Source: Bradyrhizobium cajani (GTDB lineage: Bacteria > Pseudomonadota > Alphaproteobacteria > Rhizobiales > Xanthobacteraceae). Taken from it: 64,000 nucleotides of DNA. How positions within the stretch are numbered: the first letter of the stretch is position 1; every line of letters starts with the position of its first letter. Made by a program: the position numbers and the translations under genes. The DNA is taken from positions 62,001 through 126,000 of the forward strand of contig NZ_WQNE01000008.1 of assembly GCF_009759665.1 (NCBI RefSeq). Direction: 5' to 3'. Below the pieces are notes generated by a model. The model ran no database searches. It saw nothing but the letters and a program-made list of their open reading frames with translations, and was not told where the DNA came from. This document shows positions 33,473 through 41,352 of the stretch, in pieces.

Positions 33473-34543
33473 ATGCGCATCGCGCAGGTTGCTCCGTTGA
33501 CGGAGGCTGTTCCACCCAAGCTGTATGGCGGCACCGAGCGGGTGGTGCATTGGTTGACGGAAGAGCTGGTGGCCCTTGGACACGATGTCACACTGTTCGC
33601 CAGCGGCGATTCGCAGACCTCGGGAAAACTGGAAGCATTGTGGCCGCGGGCGCTCCGTCTCGACGGTTCCGTGCGCGACCCCAATGCCCTGCACATGGTG
33701 CTCCTGGAGCGCGTGCGGCAAAAATGTGACGACGAGGAGTTCGACTTCCTCCACTTCCATCTCGATTACTATCCATGGTCGCTGTTCCACCGGCAGCCGA
33801 CACCGTTCGTGACCACTCTTCATGGCCGGCTCGACCTGCCGGAACATCAGCCGGTGTTCAATACCTTCTCGAAGATGCCGGTGATCTCGATCTCGAACGC
33901 GCAGCGGCGGCCGGTGCCGCAGGCGAACTGGGTCACGACGATCCACCACGGCCTGCCCGAGAACCTGCTGACGCCGAAGCCGGCGAAGCAGGAATATCTC
34001 GCCGTGCTCGGCCGCATCGCGCCGGAGAAGGGTGTCGACCGCGCCATCAAGATCGCCACCCATTGCGGTATCCCGCTGAAGATCGCGGCCAAGGTCGATC
34101 GCGCCGACCAGGATTATTATGACGAGCTGATCCGGCCGATGATCCAGAACAATCCTCTGGTCGAGTTCATCGGTGAGATCAGCGATCACGAGAAATCGGA
34201 CTTCCTGAGCGGCGCGCTCGGACTTCTGCTGCCGATCGACTGGCCGGAGCCGTTCGGCCTCGTGATGATCGAAGCCATGGCCTGCGGAACGCCGGTCGTC
34301 GCCTTCAACCGCGGCTCGGTGCCGGAGATCATCGACGAAGGCCTCACCGGCTTCGTGGTCGAGGACGTCATCAGTGCAGCCGGCGTCGTCAAGCGCCTGT
34401 CGCAACTGGATCGCGCCGCCATCCGCAAGCAGTTCGAGACGCGCTTCACGGCGCGGCGGATGGCGCTGGATTATCTCGCGGCCTATCGCAGCCTCGCCGA
34501 GGAACAGGCGCCGCGGATCAAGCTGGTGAGCAGCGCGGAGTAG
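33473..34543 (+). CDS. GT4 family glycosyltransferase
   Basis: This 356-aa GT-B glycosyltransferase starts MRIAQVAPLTEAVPPKLYGGTERVVHWLTEEL, the group 4 nucleotide-sugar transferase N-terminus. It has a C-terminal donor domain with YLAVLGRIAPEKGVDRAI and the E-x7-E motif within PEPFGLVMIEAMACGTPVVAF. The retaining mechanism and an NDP-sugar donor are expected; acceptor and product are unknown. ATG 33473 has an AGAGGAGATGG site upstream. A predicted EcfG promoter makes it a likely general-stress gene. It is divergent from the ABC exporter and debranching enzyme. Confidence 0.9.
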   Translation: MRIAQVAPLTEAVPPKLYGGTERVVHWLTEELVALGHDVTLFASGDSQTSGKLEALWPRALRLDGSVRDPNALHMVLLERVRQKCDDEEFDFLHFHLDYYPWSLFHRQPTPFVTTLHGRLDLPEHQPVFNTFSKMPVISISNAQRRPVPQANWVTTIHHGLPENLLTPKPAKQEYLAVLGRIAPEKGVDRAIKIATHCGIPLKIAAKVDRADQDYYDELIRPMIQNNPLVEFIGEISDHEKSDFLSGALGLLLPIDWPEPFGLVMIEAMACGTPVVAFNRGSVPEIIDEGLTGFVVEDVISAAGVVKRLSQLDRAAIRKQFETRFTARRMALDYLAAYRSLAEEQAPRIKLVSSAE

Positions 34544-34559
34544 CCGGTCCCAACCACAA

Positions 34560-34600
34560 CTGTCGTCCCGGACAAGCGAAACGCAGATCCGGGACGACAG
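34560..34600. repeat. Inverted repeat with 13-bp perfect arms
   Basis: CTGTCGTCCCGGA (34560-34572) and TCCGGGACGACAG (34588-34600) are perfect complements with a 15-nt loop. It lies 17 bp after the GT4 stop codon and may help end or protect its mRNA; no T-run follows. The GTCGTCCCGG motif is another element I associate with Bradyrhizobium spacers. Confidence 0.8.
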
Positions 34601-34630
34601 CGCGAGCGTGTAGCGCCCGCTCCATCAACA

Positions 34631-34706
34631 CGTCATTGCGTAGCGAAGCAATCCAGCATGTCCCCGCGGAGGGATTCTGGATTGCTTCGCTGCGCTCGCA
34701 ATGACG
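34631..34706. repeat. Intergenic palindromic repeat, family A copy 3
   Basis: Third copy of the CGTCATTGCG element: outer arms CGTCATTGCG and CGCAATGACG, inner arms GAAGCAATCCAG and CTGGATTGCTTC. The second half differs from copies 1 and 2 in having GCTGCGCTCG in place of the TCGCAAG segment, so it is a more symmetric variant. Confidence 0.85.
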
Positions 34707-34729
34707 GAGACCTGAGAAACGGCGCAGCC

Positions 34730-34880
34730 CTACACCACCGCCGCCCGCTTCGGCTCGACGATCTCGAACATCCTCGGGAATTCGTCCATCAGGCCCATCA
34801 GCTCGGCGGGGCGCATCGGGTTGCCGGAAAGCCCGTCAGTTTCGCGATCACTTCGTCGAGCGTCGACCGCGCCAGCGTGA
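34730..34880 (-). pseudogene. Degraded C-terminal gene fragment
   Basis: On the minus strand one frame reads RFTLARSTLDEVIAKLTG. After one missing base near 34827, the other frame reads LSGNPMRPAELMGLMDEFPR and ends in MFEIVEPKRAAVV at the stop at 34730. The joined sequence looks like the last 50 or so residues of a real protein. Its upstream part is replaced by the palindromic repeat at 34893-34981. I do not recognise the parent family. Confidence 0.35.
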
Positions 34881-34892
34881 AGCGGAGCGATG

Positions 34893-34981
34893 CGTAGCCC
34901 GGATGGAGCGCAGCGCAATCCGGGGATGTCGATCCTGGCGCCGAAAGTCCCGGATTACGCTTGCGCTCCATCCGGGCTACG
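34893..34981. repeat. Palindromic CGTAGCCCGG repeat
   Basis: The left arm begins CGTAGCCCGGATGGAGCGCA and the right arm ends TGCGCTCCATCCGGGCTACG; inside are GCAATCCGGG and CCCGGATTACGC. This is a long near-perfect inverted repeat of a type well known to me from Bradyrhizobium genomes. It abuts the gene fragment at 34730-34880 and precedes the 3' end of the TRAP permease gene. Confidence 0.85.
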
Positions 34982-34995
34982 ACGTTCCCTTTCCG

Positions 34996-37029
34996 CTACA
35001 TCCCCAACAATCGCGGCAGCCACAACGACAGACCCGGCCAATAGGTCACCACCACGAGGAAGGCCAGCATCGTCAACAGCCACGGCCACACCGCGACCGT
35101 GAGCTCGGTGATGCCCATCTTGGCGATGCCGGAGGCGACATAGAGGTTGAGGCCGACGGGCGGATGGCACAGCCCGACCTCCATGTTGACCGTCATCAGG
35201 ATGCCGAAATGGATCGGATCGATGCCGAGCTTGATCGCGACCGGAAACAGGATCGGCGCCATGATCAGGATGATCGAGGACGGCTCCATCACGTTGCCGG
35301 CCAGCAGCAGCAGCAGGTTGACGACGAGCAGGAAGCCGATCCATCCCAGGCCCTGGTCGATCATCCATTGCGCGAGCGCCTGCGGCACATTCTCGTAGGT
35401 CATCAGGAACGAGAACAGCACTGCGTTGGTGATGATGTAGAGCAGCATCGCCGAAAGATTCGCCGATGACAGCAGCACCCGCGGCACGTCGCGCAGCTTC
35501 AGGTCCTTGTAGATGAACACCGCGACGATGAAGGCATAGACCGCGCTGACGGCGGCCGCTTCCGTCGGCGTGAACAGGCCGCTGTAGATGCCACCGATCA
35601 CTATCACGATCAGCAGGATGCCCCAGATCGACTTGCGGAACGCATCGAGACGTTCGAGGAACGTCGCCTTGCGCATCCGCGGATAGTCGTTGCGCCAGGC
35701 ACGATAGAATGTCGTCATGCCGAGCAGCGTGGCGAGCGCAAGCCCCGGCACGATGCCGGCGATGAACAGCTTGCCCACCGAGCTGTTGGTCGAGACCGCG
35801 TAGAGCACCATCGGGATCGACGGCGGAATGAGGATTCCGAGCGAGCCCGAGGTCGTGATCACACCCGCCCCGAACCGCTTCGGAAATCCCTGCGCGACCA
35901 TCGCCGGCAGGATCACCGAGCCGATCGCCACCACGGTTGCCGGCGAGGAGCCGGAAATTGCCGCAAACAACGCGCAGGCCACCACGCCCGAGAGGGCGAG
36001 GCCGCCGTACCAATGGCCGACCAGCGAGGTTGCGAAGGTGATCATCCGGCGCGCCACGCCGCCATGGGTCAGGAAATTGCCGGCGAGGATGAAGAACGGG
36101 ATCGCCATGATCTCGAAATTCTCGATGCCGGTGAACAGCTTCAGCGCCACCGATTCCGTTCGCACGTCGGTCAGCGTGAACATGAAGCTGAGCACGGTCA
36201 GACCCAGCGCGATCGAGATCGGCATGCCCGTCAGCATCAGCGAGAGCAGGAGTGCGAACACGATGAAGACGCGCAGGCCATGCGGCAGCGTGATGACGTG
36301 GCCCGCATGCGCGAAGCACAGGGCGACGATAAGGACCGGCAGCAGCATCAGGATCCAGCCGAGCGGACTGCGCTCGTCGCGCACGACCTGGCTGGGCGTG
36401 ACCGGGGCCGGATGCACCGGGTCTGCCTCGACGCCTTCGACGCCCGCCATGTCGTGATGCGGCAGCTCGCCGGTACGGTAGAACGACCACGCCACTTGCA
36501 GGAAGCGGAAGCACATCAGGCCGGAGCCGAGCGGGATGGTGAGATACACCATCCACATCGGCGCTTCGAGGTCGTTGGACTGCTGGCCGGTCTGCCACAT
36601 CTGGCTGACGAAGGCGGCGCCGAAATAGCCCACGATGGCGGTGAAGAGCGCACCGCACAACAGTCCGAAGGTGATGACGCGACGGCGCGATCCGCCGGGA
36701 AGGATGTTGACGAGCACGTCGACGCCGACATGGATGCCGGTGCGCACGCCGTAGGCGGCGCCGAACTTCGCCATCCAGATGAACATGTAGATGCAGAGCT
36801 CTTGCGCCCAGGACAGGTCGAGCGAGGCAAGCCAGCTGAACGCCGCGCGCGCGGGCACGGCAAGAAAGGCCAGGTTGCGGGCTTCCGCCCATTTGGCGAT
36901 GTCGATCGACAGGCCGGCCCCGTAGCGGTGCAGCACCGCGACGAAGATGAGCGACGTTGCCGCCGCGATCATCGTCGCGATCAGCCATTCCTCGAGATGA
37001 TCGAGCACCCGATTCAGCACACGCAGCAA
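34996..37029 (-). CDS. TRAP transporter fused small and large permease (DctQM)
   Basis: This 677-aa membrane protein joins a DctQ-type four-helix domain (about 1-200, with LSWAQELCIYMFIWMAKFGAAYGVR and GIHVGVDVLV) to a DctM-type large permease of about twelve helices. The latter has GMPISIALGLTV, AIPFFILAGNFLTHGG, GSSPATVVAIGSVILPAMV, GILIPPSIPMVLYA and NMEVGLCHPPVGLNLYVASG. A soluble linker of about 45 residues connects them. TRAP systems import carboxylates with a Na+ gradient and a periplasmic binding protein, here the DctP gene 95 bp upstream. DctQ and DctM are more often separate genes. Substrate is probably a C4-dicarboxylate or other organic acid. Confidence 0.93.
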   Translation of the reverse strand: MLRVLNRVLDHLEEWLIATMIAAATSLIFVAVLHRYGAGLSIDIAKWAEARNLAFLAVPARAAFSWLASLDLSWAQELCIYMFIWMAKFGAAYGVRTGIHVGVDVLVNILPGGSRRRVITFGLLCGALFTAIVGYFGAAFVSQMWQTGQQSNDLEAPMWMVYLTIPLGSGLMCFRFLQVAWSFYRTGELPHHDMAGVEGVEADPVHPAPVTPSQVVRDERSPLGWILMLLPVLIVALCFAHAGHVITLPHGLRVFIVFALLLSLMLTGMPISIALGLTVLSFMFTLTDVRTESVALKLFTGIENFEIMAIPFFILAGNFLTHGGVARRMITFATSLVGHWYGGLALSGVVACALFAAISGSSPATVVAIGSVILPAMVAQGFPKRFGAGVITTSGSLGILIPPSIPMVLYAVSTNSSVGKLFIAGIVPGLALATLLGMTTFYRAWRNDYPRMRKATFLERLDAFRKSIWGILLIVIVIGGIYSGLFTPTEAAAVSAVYAFIVAVFIYKDLKLRDVPRVLLSSANLSAMLLYIITNAVLFSFLMTYENVPQALAQWMIDQGLGWIGFLLVVNLLLLLAGNVMEPSSIILIMAPILFPVAIKLGIDPIHFGILMTVNMEVGLCHPPVGLNLYVASGIAKMGITELTVAVWPWLLTMLAFLVVVTYWPGLSLWLPRLLGM

Positions 37030-37124
37030 CTTGGTCCCCCCAGCATCGGCTCGTCATTCAAGCGCAACGGCCGGGAGTGCGTTCCACCCCCGACCGTCGG
37101 TATGTTCTTGGTAGGGCGCGGCCG

Positions 37125-38126
37125 TCAATTCATCTTGACGTCGAGTTCCTTGGCGACGAGATCGAGCACCTCCTGCCCGACCCGGCCCTTTGCCCATTTG
37201 TAAGTCGGCTGCATCGCCTCCTGCCAGGCCTTGCGATCGGCATCGGTCAGATAATGCAGCGTGGTCTTGCCCGTCTTCTTGATCTCGGCCAGCGCATCCT
37301 CGTTCTCCTGGCGCGCGATCGAATTGGTGTAGTCGGTCGCCTCCGCCATCGCCTTGTCGAGCTGGGTGCGGATATCGGGCGGCAGTCCGGACCAGAATTT
37401 CGAGTTGACGATGACGGCATATTGCAGATGCGCGTGATAGGACACGGTGATGTCCTTCTGCACCTCGTAGAACTTCTGCGTCAGATAGTTGGACGCGGTG
37501 TTCTCGCAACCGTCGACCACCCCGGTCTGGAGCGCCTGGTAGACTTCGGAGAACGCCATGATCTGCGGGATCGAGCCGACGAGGCGGAAATACTGGTCGG
37601 CGACCTTCGATCCCGAGATGCGGAATTTCAGTCCCTGGAAATCCGTCGGCTTCGTCAGCGGACGATTGGAGGAGACCATGTGGAAGCCGTTGTCCCAATA
37701 AGCGAGCCCGGTGATACCCTTGGCTTCGAGCTTCTGGAACAGCCACTTGCCGACCGTGCCCTTCATTGCGTTGGAATAGGTTTGGTCGTCCTTGAACAGC
37801 CAGGGCAGGTCGAGCGCTTCGAACTCCTTGATGCCGAGCGGCGCGAATTTCGCGGTCGAGGGCGCCAGCATCTGCACCGAGCCGAGCTGGAGCGCCTCGA
37901 TCTCCTCCTTGTCCTTGTAGAGCGTGGAGTTCGGGTAGACTTCGACCTTGACCTTGCCGTCGGTGTATTTCTCGGCGAGTTCCTTGAACTTCAGCGCACC
38001 CTTCCCCTTCGGCGTATCGTTGGCGACGACGTGGCTGAACTTGATGACGATCGCACTTTGAGCCTGGACAACGGCAGGGGTTAAGAGAACAGCCGCAGCG
38101 GCGACCGCAAGAAGCAGCTTGCGCAT
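37125..38126 (-). CDS. TRAP transporter substrate-binding protein DctP
   Basis: This 333-aa periplasmic protein has a signal peptide (KLLLAVAAAAVLLTPAVVQA, cleavage about residue 23). The mature sequence begins IVIKFSHVVANDTPKGKGALKF, typical of DctP. It carries the conserved ligand-binding Arg segment LKFRISGSKVADQYF and the following VYQALQTGVVDGCENTASNY. It should bind an organic acid and deliver it to the DctQM permease encoded downstream. ATG 38126 is set by a GGGAGG ribosome site and the signal peptide. There is a 199-bp gap to the methyltransferase gene upstream. Confidence 0.94.
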   Translation of the reverse strand: MRKLLLAVAAAAVLLTPAVVQAQSAIVIKFSHVVANDTPKGKGALKFKELAEKYTDGKVKVEVYPNSTLYKDKEEIEALQLGSVQMLAPSTAKFAPLGIKEFEALDLPWLFKDDQTYSNAMKGTVGKWLFQKLEAKGITGLAYWDNGFHMVSSNRPLTKPTDFQGLKFRISGSKVADQYFRLVGSIPQIMAFSEVYQALQTGVVDGCENTASNYLTQKFYEVQKDITVSYHAHLQYAVIVNSKFWSGLPPDIRTQLDKAMAEATDYTNSIARQENEDALAEIKKTGKTTLHYLTDADRKAWQEAMQPTYKWAKGRVGQEVLDLVAKELDVKMN

Positions 38127-38325
38127 GAAGGTACCTCCCAACAACCTCTAAAACCGGGTTCTTTTTGTTTTCCGATTTCAGTAGTGGCAGCAATCCGCCA
38201 CCCGAACAACTAGACCTAAGCCCAATTTGCGCTAGCCAAGTTATCTTGACGAGCGCGACATGCGCAACCCGGCATCCACTTCAGTCCAAGGGAGCGAGCA
38301 CTTATGCCGCATTGCGGCACTGCAC

Positions 38326-39096
38326 CTAACCTTTGCGCTGAGCAACCATGAAGAGACGCCGGAACGGGAACAGCGTTTGCCCCGCCGCATTCTTCGGATA
38401 CGCCTTTGCGACGCGCATCCCATAGGCCGCTTCGAACGCGGCCCTCTCGTCGCCCTGCAAGACATCGAGATAGCGCGTCAGCCAGGTCCCCTTCGTCCAT
38501 TCCTTCACGGGATTCTCGCCTTCGAGGACCTGGAGATACTCGGTCTCCCAGATGTCGATGTTCGCCGAGAGCGGCGCCAGCAGGTCGTGATAGAACGCCG
38601 GCCCCTCGACCGGCGGTGGCGTCACGAGATGCTCGACCTTGGTCCGCCACGGTCCGTTCAGCGCGGTCTCGCCGATCAGCACATGTGACGGCGCGGTGAA
38701 GTTGCGCGGCATCTGCACCGCGAGCATGCCGCCTGGCGTCACCTTCTCCATCACCGACGGAAACAGTGCCGCATGATTGGGCAACCAGTGCAGTGCGGCA
38801 TTGGAATAGACCAGGTCATACTGCTTCGCCGGGCGCCACTGGCCGAGGTCTTCATGCGTCCATTCCACGTCGGGAGCAGCCTTGCGGCCGGCCGCGACCA
38901 TCTCGGCCGAGCCCTCGACGCCGGTTACGGTCGCATCCGGCCAGCGCTCCTTGATCAGCTTCGTGACGTTGCCGGCGCCCGCCCCGAGATCGGCGATCTC
39001 GCGGGGAGCGAAATCCGGAATCCGCATCAACAAGTCGACGGCAGGCCGAAGCCGGTGGCCAGAGAACTTCAGATATTGCTGCGGATCCCAGACCAT
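38326..39096 (-). CDS. tam: Trans-aconitate 2-methyltransferase-like protein
   Basis: This 256-aa class I SAM-dependent methyltransferase starts MVWDPQQYLKFSGHRLRPAVDLLMRI, the Tam family N-terminus. Motif I is IADLGAGAGNVTKLI (34-48) and the motif for the acidic adenosine-binding residue is VTGVEGSAEM. It also has YDLVYSNAALHWLPNH. Tam methylates trans-aconitate, a by-product inhibitor of aconitase. Assignment is by overall pattern; other small-acid methyltransferases are possible. ATG 39096 fits the homologous start. It is divergent from the SDR gene. A TGCCGC/GCGGCA hairpin at 38305-38319 lies after its stop codon. Confidence 0.85.
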   Translation of the reverse strand: MVWDPQQYLKFSGHRLRPAVDLLMRIPDFAPREIADLGAGAGNVTKLIKERWPDATVTGVEGSAEMVAAGRKAAPDVEWTHEDLGQWRPAKQYDLVYSNAALHWLPNHAALFPSVMEKVTPGGMLAVQMPRNFTAPSHVLIGETALNGPWRTKVEHLVTPPPVEGPAFYHDLLAPLSANIDIWETEYLQVLEGENPVKEWTKGTWLTRYLDVLQGDERAAFEAAYGMRVAKAYPKNAAGQTLFPFRRLFMVAQRKG

Positions 39097-39238
39097 CGCT
39101 CGCGCCTTTTCTTTTTCGTGTTTCCTTCGCCGAAGCTCTTGGTTACCACTGCTCGTCCCGCTCAGGCAATTCGCAAGGCCGGCGGGACAGGGCGGGAAAC
39201 GAGCAACAAGCAAAGAAGCAATCAAGAGAGCGTTGACC

Positions 39239-39982
39239 ATGGATCTCGGGCTCAAATCGAAAACCGCAGTCGTCACGGGCGCGAGCATCGGCATCGGCCG
39301 TGCCATCGCCAAGGGCCTGGCTGCCGAAGGCGTGCGCGTCGTCGGCGTGGCGCGACGCACCGACTTGCTCGCCGAGCTGGTGAAAGAGGTCGGCGGTGGG
39401 CTTATCACCCCGTTCGAGCAGGACGTGATGACCGGGGACGCCGCGGAGAACATCGCAGCCTTCGCATTGAAGGAGCTCGGCCATGTCGACATCCTCGTCA
39501 ACAATGCCGGCGGCAGCCGCCCGCTGCCGGTCGATGCGCCCGACAGCAAGTGGGACGAAGCGATCGCGCTGAACTTCACCAGCTACCGCCGCATCGCGCA
39601 TGCGCTGCTGCCGCAGATGATCGAACGCAAATGGGGCCGCATCGTCAACATCACCGGCAAGTCCGAGCCGGAAGGCCTGAACGCCGCCTTCGCTGCCAAG
39701 GCCGCCGTGCACGCCTGGGCCAAGGGCCTGTCGCGCGAGATCGGCGAGCACGGCATCACCATCAACTGCATCCCGCCCGGCCGCATCATGAGCGAACAGA
39801 TCCGCCGCAACTACCCGCCGGATTATCGCGAGCGCTTTGCGGAGGAAGAGATTCCCGTCGGCTATTGGGGCGAGCCGGAGGATCTCGCCGCCCTAGCGGT
39901 GTTCCTGGCGTCACCCGTGGCGCGGTACATCACGGGCACGGTGATCCCGGTGGATGGGGGGCTGCGGAGGTACCAGTTCTAG
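39239..39982 (+). CDS. SDR family oxidoreductase with altered active site
   Basis: This 247-aa short-chain dehydrogenase fold protein has the cofactor motif TGASIGIG (13-20), NNAGG (88-92) and the C-terminal ITGTVIPVDGG. The catalytic tetrad is incomplete. The lysine is at position 154 (FAAKAAVHAWAKGLSRE), but the position four residues before it, normally tyrosine, is Ala150. A possible catalytic serine is present at 142. The protein may bind NAD(P) without classical carbonyl reduction, or may use another residue. ATG 39239 is within a CCATGG context. It is divergent from tam with a 142-bp gap and has no operon partner. Confidence 0.87.
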   Translation: MDLGLKSKTAVVTGASIGIGRAIAKGLAAEGVRVVGVARRTDLLAELVKEVGGGLITPFEQDVMTGDAAENIAAFALKELGHVDILVNNAGGSRPLPVDAPDSKWDEAIALNFTSYRRIAHALLPQMIERKWGRIVNITGKSEPEGLNAAFAAKAAVHAWAKGLSREIGEHGITINCIPPGRIMSEQIRRNYPPDYRERFAEEEIPVGYWGEPEDLAALAVFLASPVARYITGTVIPVDGGLRRYQF

Positions 39983-40037
39983 GAGGCATCAGTTCGCCCT
40001 GACGCGCCGGCCAAAGGTCGACAGCGGAGCATCGCGG

Positions 40038-41147
40038 CTAGAGATTGCGCATTTGACCGATCAGAGCCGCCAACTCGTTCTGTCGATGCGTCGCCGTCTT
40101 GCTGAAGACCGCCTTGACCTGGTTGCGGACCGTTTCCCGGGACAATGCCAAATCATCTGCGATCATTTCTGGCGACCATCCTGCCGCTATCAGTCGCGCC
40201 ACCTTTGCCTCGGCGACCGTCAGCGCAAAGATTGCTGCGAGCAACTCGATTTCAGACTTGCGAACGACCTCAAGGTCCGTGAGCGTCAGGATGAACCTCG
40301 CCCCCAGAAATGGCGATCGAGCGGCCCCTGGCACGGGCAATAGCTTGATGACGATCGGACGCTTGGTCTCCCGCCGTGCAACGATGATGTTGCCAATGCG
40401 GCTGCCAGGGCGAAGACGGAGCTCCCGATCGGAGTTGGCCAGCCGCGCATCGAGAGCGCGCGTTGCCCTGCCGTCCCGCATGTACAATCTGTTGTTATGG
40501 ACGCGAAAGTCGGTGTCGAAGATTTCGGTCGCCGCAGCATTGAGCTCCAGCACCCGCCCCATGCTGGTCATTGACAGCGCCGGCTCGTTGATCGAGTCGA
40601 AAGCGCCTAGGGATCCCAACAAGACCTGCCTTCCCACCGCATGGGACAGCGTGGCGGCTTCGGTCAGCGCCTCCGAAAGCAAGGCAAACGCCTTCAACTC
40701 ATGTTCTTCGAAGGCTCCTTCCTCACGCTTGCGCTGCAGAGCGAGGGCCCACAATGCCGGCCCTGCCTGAAAGGAAATCGCAGACCACCATTGGAATCCG
40801 AGCTGTCCAAGATGCCTGTAAAGGGGATTTTCGAGCATCTCACGCTCGCAGGAAAAAAGATCCTGATCGCGCAGAACCTTCCTGCCGGACAGCAACAGCG
40901 GAACACCTCTGATGGCGCGAACGTCCTCCACGTGAAGGTTGGCGGCGAAGTAACCCTGGAAAGCCTCCTTCACCGACGGCGTCACGGGGACATCGGAGGT
41001 CCGCACATCACTCTGGAGCAGGCCCGCACCTGATGTCGCGGCCGCGGAGCAAATGTCTTCCAGGACCGATATCCACTGGCCGGGGTCCAGCACCGCTTCG
41101 CCCAACCGGGCTTTCGATCGCTCCAACTGTTCGAAATCAAGACGCAT
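40038..41147 (-). CDS. LuxR-type helix-turn-helix regulator
   Basis: This 369-aa protein ends in a LuxR/GerE-type DNA-binding domain (about 305-365: ALTVAEAKVARLIAAGWSPEM, then LALSRETVRNQVKAVFSKTATHRQNELAALI). The N-terminal 300 residues match no sensory domain I can name with certainty. The part around MTSMGRVLELNAAATEIFD looks PAS-like. There is no receiver domain or recognisable acyl-homoserine-lactone-binding domain. I choose ATG 41147; a TTG three codons upstream is possible. It is divergent from a methyltransferase gene, and the intervening 205 bp hold a 28-bp palindrome that could be its operator. Confidence 0.85.
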   Translation of the reverse strand: MRLDFEQLERSKARLGEAVLDPGQWISVLEDICSAAATSGAGLLQSDVRTSDVPVTPSVKEAFQGYFAANLHVEDVRAIRGVPLLLSGRKVLRDQDLFSCEREMLENPLYRHLGQLGFQWWSAISFQAGPALWALALQRKREEGAFEEHELKAFALLSEALTEAATLSHAVGRQVLLGSLGAFDSINEPALSMTSMGRVLELNAAATEIFDTDFRVHNNRLYMRDGRATRALDARLANSDRELRLRPGSRIGNIIVARRETKRPIVIKLLPVPGAARSPFLGARFILTLTDLEVVRKSEIELLAAIFALTVAEAKVARLIAAGWSPEMIADDLALSRETVRNQVKAVFSKTATHRQNELAALIGQMRNL

Positions 41148-41273
41148 CAAAACCAATCACCCGGGAAAAACATCCTCCAAATTCGAACAATCCTTTGATA
41201 CTTGCCTGCCGCTGTCAATTGCCACCGGGGCCAAGTTGACGTCCTGCGGGCGTTGAATTCTCAAGCAATTCCG

Positions 41274-41301
41274 CGGGCATGACCCACCTGGGTCATGCCC
41301 G
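41274..41301. promoter_or_regulatory. 28-bp near-perfect palindrome between LuxR gene and methyltransferase gene
   Basis: CGGGCATGACCCA (41274-41286) and TGGGTCATGCCCG (41289-41301) are perfect 13-bp arms around a 2-nt centre. It is 52 bp upstream of the methyltransferase ATG and 127 bp from the LuxR-gene ATG. No T-run follows, so an operator is more likely than a terminator. A smaller internal palindrome (GGGCATGACCCA) allows dimer binding. Confidence 0.65.
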
Positions 41302-41352
41302 TATGGCCGACCTTCGTCACTCTCGTCCCAACCATGGGAGATCGGGACGACA

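Larger units (their letters stand above)
34544..34995. other. 452-bp region of repeats and a gene remnant
   Basis: Between the GT4 gene and the TRAP genes there is no intact gene. The space holds three different palindromic elements (34560-34600, 34631-34706, 34893-34981) and a degraded minus-strand coding fragment (34730-34880), each listed separately. Confidence 0.8.

Noticed and set aside
38305..38319. TGCCGC/GCGGCA hairpin after the tam gene as a terminator
   Set aside because: The stem is 6 bp with a 3-nt loop and there is no T-run on the minus strand. It may contribute little to termination.
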